Source: an uncultured Cardiobacterium sp.
GTDB taxonomy: Bacteria > Pseudomonadota > Gammaproteobacteria > Cardiobacteriales > Cardiobacteriaceae
Reading direction: 5' to 3'
NCBI RefSeq assembly: GCF_938028825.1
Contig: NZ_CALIZP010000043.1
Span: 1-11,138, forward strand
DNA: 11,138 bases
Part shown: one piece after another, positions 1-6,473 of the stretch
How the letters are laid out: every line of letters begins with the position of its first letter
How positions within the stretch are numbered: position 1 is the stretch's first letter
Position numbers and translations under genes: made by a program
The notes under the pieces: generated by a model
What the model was told of the DNA's origin: nothing
The model's input: only the letters and a program-made list of their open reading frames with translations
Database searches by the model: none

Positions 1-78
1 GGTCATGCGCGCAAGGACGGCGTCCACCCGCTGCCCGGCGAGCCCTTCGGGCACCGGGTAGTAGCGCCGCTCAGCCAT
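1..78 (-). CDS. rluD: RluC/RluD-type 23S rRNA pseudouridine synthase, N-terminal fragment
   Basis: This is the 5' end of a minus-strand gene that runs off the left edge; 26 codons are visible. It begins MAERRYYPVPEGLAGQRVDA and continues VLARMT. The pattern V-P-x-x-x-x-G-Q-R-x-D-x-x-L-A is the usual N-terminal start of the RluC/RluD family, where it leads into an S4-like RNA-binding domain. Family enzymes convert specific uridines of 23S rRNA to pseudouridine; RluD acts on helix 69. The catalytic domain with its essential Asp is outside the window, so RluD and RluC cannot be separated firmly, although the VPEGLAGQR wording is closer to RluD. The ATG at 78 is chosen because the family motif starts right after it. 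No strong Shine-Dalgarno sequence is seen, only a G-rich GGCGGGG directly before the start. The gene is divergent from the M48 peptidase gene across a 187-bp spacer that holds a repeat cluster. Confidence 0.65.
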   Translation of the reverse strand, partial: MAERRYYPVPEGLAGQRVDAVLARMT

Positions 79-160
79 CCCCGCCGTCTTCGCCCGCCTG
101 CACGACCGGGACGGTGCCGGCCTGCTCGAAAACAGTCCTCCGGCCAATAAGTAAACCGGG

Positions 161-243
161 GCTCATGTGCAAACCCGGTAACCACGCCGCTTGGCGGGCC
201 CAGTGTTTACGCCGCTTGGCGGGTCCCGGCTATAATCCGCTTG
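161..243 (+). repeat. 25-bp intergenic tandem repeat, cluster 1
   Basis: Units in exact 25-bp register begin at 161 (degenerate, sharing mainly the CCCGGTAACCAC tail), 186, 211 and 236 (only the first 8 bases match). The core of the good units is GCCGCTTGGCGGG. Within the core, CCGC-TTG-GCGG can form a small hairpin, and GGGCCC is palindromic. The same unit recurs at 2175-2274 and 6401-6450. The cluster lies between the divergent rluD-like gene and the M48 peptidase gene. Confidence 0.85.
206..236 (+). promoter_or_regulatory. Candidate sigma-70 promoter embedded in repeat cluster 1
   Basis: A perfect -10 hexamer TATAAT lies at 231-236, straddling the boundary between the repeat units starting at 211 and 236. 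A 4/6 match to the -35 box, TTTACG, lies at 206-211 with a long 19-bp spacer. The ATG of the M48 gene at 266 lies 29 bp beyond the -10 box. The -10 match is seen directly; its use as a promoter is inferred. Confidence 0.4.
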
Positions 244-265
244 CCCACATTACCGCGAGACCGCC

Positions 266-2140
266 ATGCCCACCCGTTTTCAAGACAAACACCGCCGCGC
301 CCGGCGCGCCAGCCGCCGTTTGCACCTCGCCTTCTGGCTGGGTGTGCTCGGCGTCTATCTCTGCTACCTCCTCATCGTTTCGCCGCTGTTTTACATCATT
401 GGCTTCGCCTTCGTCCCTATAACTGACAGCAACCTCACCGCCCATCTCTTCATGCCGCTCTTCCCAAGTGCCATCGTCGCCTGCTTTATCGTGCACATAT
501 CCGGGCTGTTCTCCGCTTACAACAAAAAAAGGCGCGAGCTGGCGCGGCAAAGCGCAGGCGAACAAGCCCTGGCCCTCGGTGCCGACCCCGCCCGCCCTGA
601 TGATGACCCGCTTGAAAGCCGCTACGTCAACCTCATCGCCGAACTCAGTCTCGCCGCCAACCTGGATGAACCTGATGCCTACGTCCTGCGCGCCGATGAC
701 AGCATCAACGCCTTCGCCCTCAGCGGTCGCGATGGCAGCCTCGCCCTTGCCGTCAGCCGGGGCGCACTCGACAACCTCACCCGCGACGAGCTGCAAGCTG
801 TCCTCGCCCACGAATTCGGCCACATCGAAAACGGCGACCCCACGCTCTACAACCACCTCACCGCCATGCTCCACGGCTACTATGCCGCCAGCACCGAAAA
901 TACGGGGAGATTTGGGTCACGCCTCTACACCGACCCCGACACCCAGGCCCTCAGCCTGCGCAGCTTCATCGAAGATGCATACGAGCGCGAAGATAGCGGC
1001 TATCCCACGCACCGTTTTAGCATCGTTCTCTACCGCTACGGCCGCTTCATGCAAGCCGCTTTCGCCCGCCAGCGCGAAGAAATGGCCGACGCCCGCGCCG
1101 TGCAATACACCCGCGACCCTGCTGCCCTCATCAGCGCGCTGCAAAAAGCCTGGGCCCTGCAAACCCAGGGCATCCACCCGCGGCGCCCGCCGCATGAACG
1201 CGCCCATATCTACTTCATTGACTACCGCCGCCCTGACGACAACCCCCAGCTGCGCACCCACCCCACCCTGCAAGAGCGTATCCGCACCTGGGGTGGCCGC
1301 ATCAGCGACGCCGACCTGCCCGCCATCCTCGCCCGCATCCATGCCTGCCGCAGCAGCCGTGGTGCAGGTCTCCTGCGCCCTGCCGCACCGCCACCCGAGC
1401 CGAACCCCGTTTACCCGCTCGAAACCTACTCCCTTCTCTGCACCGCCAGACCGTACCCTGCCCCGGAAGATCACGCCGCCGCGCTGCTCGCCTACTTCGC
1501 CTACCACAGCGGCACACCCTATATCGAACTGGAACGCGCCGGCCTTCTCCCAAGCGACCGTCTTGCTGCCTGCCGCCGCGCCTACGACATGCTCGCGTAA
1601 AGCGAGCCACTGCTGCGCTTCGCCCTCTTCAACTACATCAGCCTCGGTACCCTGGGACTCGACAACAGCAAAAAACGCCGCCTCGACCCCATCATCCGCC
1701 GCCTCATCAAGCACGACGGCCAACTCAGCCGCTACGAACTCGCCGCCTACATCATCTGGCGCGCTGCCTGTATTGCCGACGGCAAGAACGATGGCGACGA
1801 CGATTACCATGCCCACGAGGATGACATCGCCTACCTGTACAATTTCCTCGCCTGCGACGATCCCGGCGAACTGGACCCGCCGCAAACCACCTACCGCTAC
1901 CTGCTCGCGAGCAGCGCGCTGCCGCTTAGTCAGGCGCCCGCCTGGCAGCCGCTGAATACCGACAGCACGGCCAGCGGCCTGCAACTCTGCCGCCACTGTG
2001 ATGCCCTGTATCGCCTCTCACCTGCCACCCGGGAAACGCTGCGTAAAAGTATTGCAGAGCATTACTACGACAACAAACTGCAACTGACCCTGAAACAGGC
2101 GTATCTGTACCGCACTCTGCAACTCCTGTTGTTTTTCTGA
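266..2140 (+). pseudogene. Membrane-anchored M48-type zinc metallopeptidase, interrupted by an in-frame TAA
   Basis: The first 444 codons are open, then TAA (1598-1600, codon 445), and the same frame continues without another stop for 179 codons to a TGA at 2138-2140. The intact product would be 624 residues. Two hydrophobic stretches (about residues 21-50 and 57-84) anchor the N-terminus in the membrane. The zinc site is H182-E-F-G-H186 in the context LAHEFGHIENGD. The third ligand is probably Glu271 in EEMADARA, followed by the THPTLQERI segment usual for M48/HtpX-like peptidases. The catalytic domain therefore lies wholly upstream of the stop and could still be made. The part after the stop reads as normal protein (SEPLLRFALFNYISLGTLG and onward), resembling the C-terminal extension of large M48 proteins. 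A CAA-to-TAA transition would explain the stop. The likely role is membrane protein quality control, by analogy with HtpX; the substrate is unknown. GAGA at 250-253 before the ATG is a weak ribosome site. Confidence 0.8.
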
Positions 2141-2174
2141 ACACTATCCAGGAGCTAACAGCATCGGCTTTTTC

Positions 2175-2274
2175 GCCGCTTGATGGGCCCGGTAATCATG
2201 CCGCTTGGCGAGCCCGGTAGTCACGCCGATTGGCGGGCCCAATAACCACACCGCTTGGCGGCTCCGCCATGGCG
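2175..2274 (+). repeat. 25-bp intergenic tandem repeat, cluster 2 (four units)
   Basis: Four units start at 2175, 2200, 2225 and 2250, each exactly 25 bp apart. Units 1-3 keep the core (GCCGCTTGATGGGCCC, GCCGCTTGGCGAGCCC and GCCGATTGGCGGGCCC). Unit 4 keeps only CCGCTTGGCGG and then runs into a GC palindrome. The tails vary around GGTAATCAC. The cluster fills most of the gap between the M48 gene and the DUF819 gene and has the same orientation as the other two clusters. Confidence 0.9.
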
Positions 2275-2284
2275 GCTTTGTCTT
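2250..2284 (+). terminator. Possible hairpin terminator or attenuator derived from the last repeat unit
   Basis: TGGCG (2256-2260) pairs with CGCCA (2265-2269) around a GCTC loop, and CCGC (2251-2254) can pair with GCGG (2272-2275) outside it. The middle arm can alternatively pair with the next TGGCGG, since CCGCCATGGCGG (2264-2275) is a perfect 12-bp palindrome. A T-rich stretch, CTTTGTCTT, follows. It could end transcription of the M48 gene or affect readthrough into the DUF819 gene. The T tract is interrupted, so confidence is low. Confidence 0.35.
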
Positions 2285-2289
2285 ACAAT
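2284..2289 (+). promoter_or_regulatory. Possible -10 box (TACAAT) before the DUF819 gene
   Basis: TACAAT matches the sigma-70 -10 box at 5 of 6 positions and ends 28 bp before the ATG at 2318. That geometry is nearly the same as the TATAAT-to-ATG distance after repeat cluster 1. No good -35 box is seen at the right spacing, so this is a weak call. Confidence 0.25.
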
Positions 2290-2317
2290 GCCCGCCCCAC
2301 TCACAACCCCTCCCATC

Positions 2318-3553
2318 ATGACCCCGCTTATCACTACCCTGCCCGCCGCCTTCGGCCTCATCATGGGCGTCGTCGGCCTCATCTTCGCTACCGGCGACAG
2401 CGCCCACCCCTTCTGGCGCCGCTTCTACGCCATCATCCCCGGCATCATCCTCTGCTGCTTTGTCCCGGCAGGCCTCAACAGCGCCGGCGTCTTCGCCCCC
2501 GGCCTTGGCAAACAGATTTACGGTTTCGCCGCCACCTACCTCCTCCCCGCCAGCCTCTTTCTCATGACGCTTTCCATGGACGTGCCGAAACTCATCGGCC
2601 TCGGCTGGAAAGTGCTGGCGATGTTTTTCACGGCGACGCTCGCCATCATGCTTGGTGGCATCATCAGCTTCACCGTCTTCCACTTCATCGCCCCGGACTG
2701 GGTGGACGGCGAACACATCTGGCGCGGCTTCTCCACCCTCGCCGGCAGCTGGATCGGCGGTGCGGCAAACCAGGCGGCGATGAAAGAACTCTATCAGGTG
2801 GACGACGCCCTCTTTGGCACCATGCTGCTGATTGACGCCACCCTCGCCTCCGTCTGGCTCTTCGCCATCCTCGCCATGGCGCGCCACGCTGTGCGCATCG
2901 ACCGCTGGCTGCGTGCCGATACCAGCGGCATCACCGCCGTCATCGACACCGTTGAACGCTACGAACGCGAACACGCCCGCATCACTACCCTGCCCGACCT
3001 GATGAAAATGCTCGGCCTCACTTTCGCCGTGGTCGGCCTCGCCCATCCGCTGGGCGGCGCACTCGCGGCGTGGTTCGCGCAATTCCCCCGGGCCGTCGAA
3101 TACAGCCTGAACAGCGCCTTCTTCTGGCAAGTCATCAGCGTCACCCTCGCCGGTTTCTGCCTCTCCTTCACCCGCGCCCGCCACCTCGACCACGCCGGCG
3201 CCTCCAAACTCGGTACGGCGCTCATCTACATCCTCATCGCCGCCATCGGCATGCAAATCCAGCTGCACGGCATTTTTGACCAGTGGCGGCTGCTGCTCGT
3301 TGCCGCGTTGTGGCTCGCGGTGCACATCGCCATCGTCTTCGCCGTCGCCCGCCTCATCCGTGCCCCACTCTTCTTCCTCTGCGTCGGCTCGAACGCCAAC
3401 ACCGGCGGCGCCTCATCGGCTGCCATCGTTGCCACCGCCTTCCACCCTGCCCTCGCCCCGGTCGGCGTGCTGCTCGGCATCCTCGGCTACACCCTCGGCA
3501 CCGTCGGCGGCTACTTCACCGCCGAAATCCTGCGCCACATCGTCGCCCCATGA
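2318..3553 (+). CDS. DUF819-family polytopic membrane protein (YjcL-like), putative transporter
   Basis: The 411-residue product is almost entirely hydrophobic helices, starting MTPLITTLPAAFGLIMGVVG and ending GYTLGTVGGYFTAEILRHIV. Two glycine/asparagine-rich segments occupy equivalent places in the two halves: AGSWIGGAANQAAM (residues 142-155) and VGSNANTGGASSAA (from residue 356). This is the DUF819 signature, and the pseudo-symmetry suggests an inverted-repeat transporter fold. A more polar stretch (about residues 205-230, with VERYEREHAR) lies between the halves. The family acts in the cytoplasmic membrane; no substrate is established, so transport is inferred. The ATG at 2318 is preferred over upstream ATGs at 2255 and 2288 because the extra residues are not hydrophobic, come from repeat DNA and overlap the possible -10 box. 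No clear Shine-Dalgarno site precedes it. The stop overlaps the next ATG as ATGA, implying translational coupling to the AraC-like remnant. Confidence 0.85.
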   Translation: MTPLITTLPAAFGLIMGVVGLIFATGDSAHPFWRRFYAIIPGIILCCFVPAGLNSAGVFAPGLGKQIYGFAATYLLPASLFLMTLSMDVPKLIGLGWKVLAMFFTATLAIMLGGIISFTVFHFIAPDWVDGEHIWRGFSTLAGSWIGGAANQAAMKELYQVDDALFGTMLLIDATLASVWLFAILAMARHAVRIDRWLRADTSGITAVIDTVERYEREHARITTLPDLMKMLGLTFAVVGLAHPLGGALAAWFAQFPRAVEYSLNSAFFWQVISVTLAGFCLSFTRARHLDHAGASKLGTALIYILIAAIGMQIQLHGIFDQWRLLLVAALWLAVHIAIVFAVARLIRAPLFFLCVGSNANTGGASSAAIVATAFHPALAPVGVLLGILGYTLGTVGGYFTAEILRHIVAP

Positions 3554-3821
3554 GTACCGACTACCACCGCCGCCTGCAACCCGTCATCCGCTACCTCGAA
3601 CAGCACTACCGCGACCCGCCCGACCTCACCACCATCGCGGCGTTGGCATCCCTCTCGCCGTATCACTTCCACCGCATCTTCACCGCCGTAACCGGCGAAA
3701 CGCTGGCTGCCTACCTGCGCCGCCTGCGGTGGATAACCGCCCCTGCTTCGAGTATTACCACAGCTTCCGGCCGCAGCCCTATGCCGCCGATATCAGCTTC
3801 TACGCAGCCGTCGTGCTGTAA
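3550..3821 (+). pseudogene. AraC-family regulator with GyrI-like C-terminus, internally deleted remnant
   Basis: The ATG at 3550 opens MSTDYHRRLQPVIRYLEQHY, then LTTIAALASLSPYHFHRIF and TGETLAAYLRRLR: the first helix-turn-helix of an AraC-type DNA-binding domain placed at the N-terminus. At about 3728-3732 this frame stops making sense. A second frame then reads DNRPCFEYYHSFRPQPYAAD followed by ISFYAAVVL and TAA (3819-3821). That resembles the extreme C-terminus of GyrI-like effector-binding domains, which follow such HTH domains in roughly 280-300-residue regulators. Only about 90 residues' worth of DNA remains, so the second HTH and nearly all of the effector domain are gone and the two ends are out of frame. 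The ATGA overlap shows it was once co-translated with the DUF819 gene, perhaps as its regulator; that role is inferred. Confidence 0.8.
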
Positions 3822-3828
3822 ACCCGTG

Positions 3829-3856
3829 CGGGGCGGTGCAAGCCGCCCCGTTTATT
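3829..3856 (+). terminator. Rho-independent terminator after the AraC remnant
   Basis: A perfect 8-bp stem, CGGGGCGG (3829-3836) with CCGCCCCG (3843-3850), closes a TGCAAG loop and is followed by TTTATT. It starts 7 bp after the TAA of the AraC-like C-terminal frame, the position expected for the natural end of the DUF819-araC transcript. It separates that operon from the CmoA-like/cmoB pair. Confidence 0.8.
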
Positions 3857-3899
3857 GGCGGCGATGTGTATCATTGGCGCTTTCCCACCGGAGCCTGCC

Positions 3900-4565
3900 A
3901 TGACCCCACACTTCCGCCCGCAAGATGCCGACAACTGTGATCAAAAAATCGCCATCGTCGTTCCCGGCTACGACACCCTGCATCGCAGCAGCGCCGCCCT
4001 GCTCGCCACGCGTCTGCCCGCAGACGCGCGCATCCTCGTCGTCGGTGCCGGCACGGGGGCAGACATCCTCGCCCTGCACCGCCAGCAGCCCGCCTGGCAC
4101 ATTACCGCCGTCGAACCGCTAGCGGAAATGCTCGCTCAGGCGCGTGCCAAAACCGCAGGCATCGCCAACATCCACTACCACCACGGCTACCTTGCCGACC
4201 TGCCGCACAATGAACCCTTTGATGCTGCCGTCTGCCATCTCGTCATGCACTTTGTCGCGGAAACGGCCGCCAAGCGCGCCCTGCTTGAACAGATCGCCGC
4301 CCGCCTCAAACCTGCCGCCCCGCTGCTGCACAGCGACATCATCGCGACCGACCCCGACGAACTGCCCGTACTCATTGCATACACCCTCGCTGCCGGTATG
4401 CCCGCCGCCGGCATCCCGCTGATGCAACAACGCTTCGCTACCGACATCCACGGCATCAGCATGGACGCTTTCGCCGCCCTCGTGCAAACAAGCGGCTTCA
4501 CCGCACCGCGTCTTTACTTCCGCGTGCCGACCATCGCCGCCTGGCTGCTGGAACGCCGCGCGTGA
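3900..4565 (+). CDS. Class I SAM-dependent methyltransferase, CmoA-like
   Basis: The 221-residue protein has a Rossmann-type SAM fold. The glycine motif is VGAGTG (48-53), the acidic residue ending strand 2 is Glu72 (AVEP), and motif IV is around AAVCHLVMHF. Features shared with CmoA (carboxy-SAM synthase) are VPGYD at 21-25, the KRALLEQIAARLKP helix and a QQR segment (Arg178) followed by a GF-containing tail. From memory, E. coli CmoA has QKR at the matching place, with the Arg contacting the carboxylate of carboxy-SAM. Against this, the glycine motif and strand 4 differ from canonical CmoA, and the protein is shorter than the E. coli enzyme (about 247). The stop overlaps the cmoB start as GTGA, the classic cmoA-cmoB context, supporting a role in making carboxy-SAM from SAM and prephenate. 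A generic methyltransferase remains possible. The start at 3900 is preferred over 3855, which lies at the edge of the terminator; GGAG at 3890-3893 is a plausible ribosome site. Confidence 0.6.
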   Translation: MTPHFRPQDADNCDQKIAIVVPGYDTLHRSSAALLATRLPADARILVVGAGTGADILALHRQQPAWHITAVEPLAEMLAQARAKTAGIANIHYHHGYLADLPHNEPFDAAVCHLVMHFVAETAAKRALLEQIAARLKPAAPLLHSDIIATDPDELPVLIAYTLAAGMPAAGIPLMQQRFATDIHGISMDAFAALVQTSGFTAPRLYFRVPTIAAWLLERRA

Positions 4566-5521
4566 ACCGTCCCGTTTCGCCCGCCCTCGCCCAGTGGCAG
4601 CACGCCTGCGCGGAAAAACCGGCACTGGCCGCCGCAGATGAAACCGTCCGCGCCGCCCTCGCCGCCACCAGGCCGCACGGCCAGTTCACCGACTGGCTGG
4701 CCGCCGTCCATGCCCTGCCGCACGACCCGGCAGCCACCATCGAACTCAATACCGCCGCCGTCCGTGCCAGCAGCGCCACCGCCCCCTCACCGGAAGCGGG
4801 ACTGCGCGCGCTGATGCCGTGGCGCAAAGGCCCGTTCGACCTCTACGGTGTCCACATCGACAGCGAATGGCGCAGCGACGACAAATTCGCCCGCCTGCTC
4901 GCCGCCGGCGTGGACTTCACCGGCAAGCACATCCTCGACGTCGGCTGCGGCAACGGCTACTTCCTCTACCGCATGCTCGGCGCGGGCGCGCGCTTCGCCC
5001 TCGGCCTAGACCCCTCCTGGCACTACTTCGCGCAATACCTCGCCCTGGAAAAACTGCTCGGCCCGCAGCACTGCGCCTACCTGCCGCTGACCCTCGACGA
5101 CATCACCCCGCGCGACTTCGACCTGACCCTATCCATGGGCGTGCTCTACCACCGCCGCGAACCGCTGCAACACCTCGCCCAACTGCGCGACACCCTGCGC
5201 TCCGATGGCCGCCTCATCCTCGAAACCCTGGTGGTCGATGGCGACGCGACGACCGTGCTCATGCCGCCGGAACGCTATGCGGGCATGCGCAACGTCTGGT
5301 TCCTGCCGAGCGTGGCGGCACTCACCCGCTGGCTGCACCGCCTCGGCCTAGACCTCGAATACAGCGGCACACCCGTGCCCACCACTAGCGCGGAACAGCG
5401 CAAAACCGCCTGGAGCACCGACTGCTCGCTCGCCGACTTCATGCAGCCCGATTTCAGCGCGACCATCGAAGGCCTGCCGCCGCCGCAACGCGTCATCCTC
5501 ATCGTCCGCAAAAAACGCTGA
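4562..5521 (+). CDS. cmoB: tRNA U34 carboxymethyltransferase CmoB
   Basis: CmoB transfers the carboxymethyl group of carboxy-SAM to 5-hydroxyuridine at tRNA wobble position 34, giving 5-oxyacetyl-uridine (cmo5U), which broadens codon reading. The 319-residue length is close to E. coli CmoB (323). Diagnostic segments are LMPWRKGPFDLYGVHIDSEW (84 on), ILDVGCGNGYF (SAM-fold glycine motif), SMGVLYHRREPL (Met192, Tyr196) and the C-terminal PPQRVILIVRKKR (Arg310). Lys89, Tyr196 and Arg310 line up with the carboxy-SAM-contacting Lys91, Tyr200 and Arg315 of E. coli CmoB as I recall them, so the enzyme looks functional. It starts with GTG at 4562, overlapping the preceding TGA by 4 bp (GTGA), so translation is probably coupled to the CmoA-like gene. 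The N-terminal 80 residues are the less conserved CmoB-specific domain. Confidence 0.95.
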   Translation: MNRPVSPALAQWQHACAEKPALAAADETVRAALAATRPHGQFTDWLAAVHALPHDPAATIELNTAAVRASSATAPSPEAGLRALMPWRKGPFDLYGVHIDSEWRSDDKFARLLAAGVDFTGKHILDVGCGNGYFLYRMLGAGARFALGLDPSWHYFAQYLALEKLLGPQHCAYLPLTLDDITPRDFDLTLSMGVLYHRREPLQHLAQLRDTLRSDGRLILETLVVDGDATTVLMPPERYAGMRNVWFLPSVAALTRWLHRLGLDLEYSGTPVPTTSAEQRKTAWSTDCSLADFMQPDFSATIEGLPPPQRVILIVRKKR

Positions 5522-5548
5522 CGCCGTATGCTTTACTGCCTCCGCCCG

Positions 5549-5579
5549 TGATAGGCTGCCCTTCCCCCTTTCCAAGGAG
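5549..5579 (+). promoter_or_regulatory. Possible extended -10 box and strong ribosome binding site of proB
   Basis: AAGGAG (5574-5579) sits 6 bp before the proB ATG and is the best Shine-Dalgarno sequence in this half of the window. Upstream, TGATAGGCT (5549-5557) fits a TGn-extended -10 pattern only moderately (3/6 in the hexamer), with no convincing -35. The 64-bp gap after cmoB suggests proB may have its own promoter, but readthrough from cmoB is equally possible. Confidence 0.35.
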
Positions 5580-5585
5580 ACATCC

Positions 5586-6389
5586 ATGCAACGCGATTTT
5601 TCGGCGGTAAAACGCCTCGTCATCAAAGTCGGCACCAGCTCGCTGGTCGCCCCCGACCGCAGCATCCGCCTCGAACGCATCGACCGCCTCGCCTTCGTCA
5701 TCAGCGCCCTGACCCGGCGCGGCCTCGATGTGGTGCTGGTCTCCTCCGGCGCGATGGGCTTCGGCCTGAATGTCCTCAATCTGCCGCAGCGCCCGGCGGA
5801 AGTGCCGCGCCAGCAGGCGGTGTCCAGCGTCGGCCAGGTGGCGATGATGAGCCTCTACGCACAAATCTTCCGCCACTACCAAAGCACCGTCTCGCAACTG
5901 CTGCTGACCCGCGACGTCGTCGAATACCCGACAAGCCTCGACAACGCGCGCAACGCGTTTGCCAGCCTCTTCGCGCTGCGCATCATCCCCATCGTCAACG
6001 AAAACGATGCCGTCAGCGTTGACGAAATGGACCACATCACCAAATTCGGCGACAACGACCGCCTCTCGGCGGTGGTGGCGGACATCATCGACGCCGACCT
6101 GCTCATCATGCTTTCCGACATTGACGGCCTCTACGACAAAAACCCGGCAGAACACCCCGACGCCCGCCTGCGCCGGCGGGTCAGCCGGATTGACGACGTC
6201 ACCATCCGCTCGGCGGGCGGCGCGGGCAGCGCACACGGCACCGGCGGCATGGCGAGCAAAATCCGCTGCGCGCAAATGGTCTTCGCCCGCAACAGCCAGA
6301 TGGTGCTGATGAACAGCCGCGAACCGCGCGACATCCTGCGCGTGCTGGACGGCGAAGACATCGGCACCTGGTTTGTGCAGGAGGCGTGA
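5586..6389 (+). CDS. proB: Glutamate 5-kinase (gamma-glutamyl kinase), short form without PUA domain
   Basis: ProB phosphorylates glutamate to gamma-glutamyl phosphate, the first step of proline synthesis, in the cytoplasm. The 267 residues form only the amino acid kinase domain: K14-V-G-T-S at the phosphate site, SSGAM (53-57), IVNENDAVS (NEND at 138-141), MLSDIDGLYDKNP, and GTGGM (218-222) followed by ASKIRCAQ. The protein ends right after the kinase fold (DIGTWFVQEA), so the roughly 100-residue C-terminal PUA domain of E. coli-type ProB (367 aa) is absent. Compact ProB of this size is typical of Firmicutes such as streptococci. Proline normally feeds back on ProB through the kinase domain, and whether that persists here is unknown. 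The start is fixed by the AAGGAG site. It is followed by proA in the same direction across an 84-bp gap holding two 25-bp repeat units. Confidence 0.95.
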   Translation: MQRDFSAVKRLVIKVGTSSLVAPDRSIRLERIDRLAFVISALTRRGLDVVLVSSGAMGFGLNVLNLPQRPAEVPRQQAVSSVGQVAMMSLYAQIFRHYQSTVSQLLLTRDVVEYPTSLDNARNAFASLFALRIIPIVNENDAVSVDEMDHITKFGDNDRLSAVVADIIDADLLIMLSDIDGLYDKNPAEHPDARLRRRVSRIDDVTIRSAGGAGSAHGTGGMASKIRCAQMVFARNSQMVLMNSREPRDILRVLDGEDIGTWFVQEA

Positions 6390-6400
6390 ACACCCATCCC

Positions 6401-6450
6401 GCCGCTTGACGGATCCAGTCATGACGCCGCTTGGCGGGCCCAATATCCAC
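6401..6450 (+). repeat. 25-bp intergenic tandem repeat, cluster 3 (between proB and proA)
   Basis: Two adjoining units begin at 6401 (GCCGCTTGACGGATCC core, degenerate) and 6426 (GCCGCTTGGCGGGCCC core, close to consensus). The 25-bp period and orientation match clusters 1 and 2. The pair lies 11 bp after the proB stop and ends 23 bp before the proA ATG, so it is presumably part of the proBA transcript, where each CCGC-TTG-GCGG could form a small hairpin. Confidence 0.85.
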
Positions 6451-6473
6451 ACACCACACCCGAGGAGTAACCC

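Noticed and set aside
71..166. A 32-codon minus-strand frame (start at 166) whose TGA overlaps the rluD-like ATG as ATGGCTGA
   Set aside because: The overlap looks like coupling, but the frame starts inside degenerate repeat DNA, matches nothing I know and is short enough to be chance.
161..243. CRISPR array
   Set aside because: The 25-bp units abut directly with no unique spacers, and no cas genes are present.
468..1955. A 495-codon plus-strand frame overlapping the M48 gene
   Set aside because: It is a Ser/Thr/Pro/Ala-rich shadow frame; the overlapping frame carries the HEFGH zinc motif and membrane segments.
2144..3325. A 393-codon minus-strand frame opposite the DUF819 gene
   Set aside because: The translation is dominated by E, G, D and A runs without domain features, while the plus strand encodes a coherent membrane protein.
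3550..3903. Continuous 117-residue reading of the AraC N-terminus through to a TGA overlapping the next gene's ATG
   Set aside because: Beyond about residue 61 it is out of frame with the recognisable GyrI-like end and runs through the terminator hairpin, so the ATGA overlap at 3900-3903 is probably coincidence.
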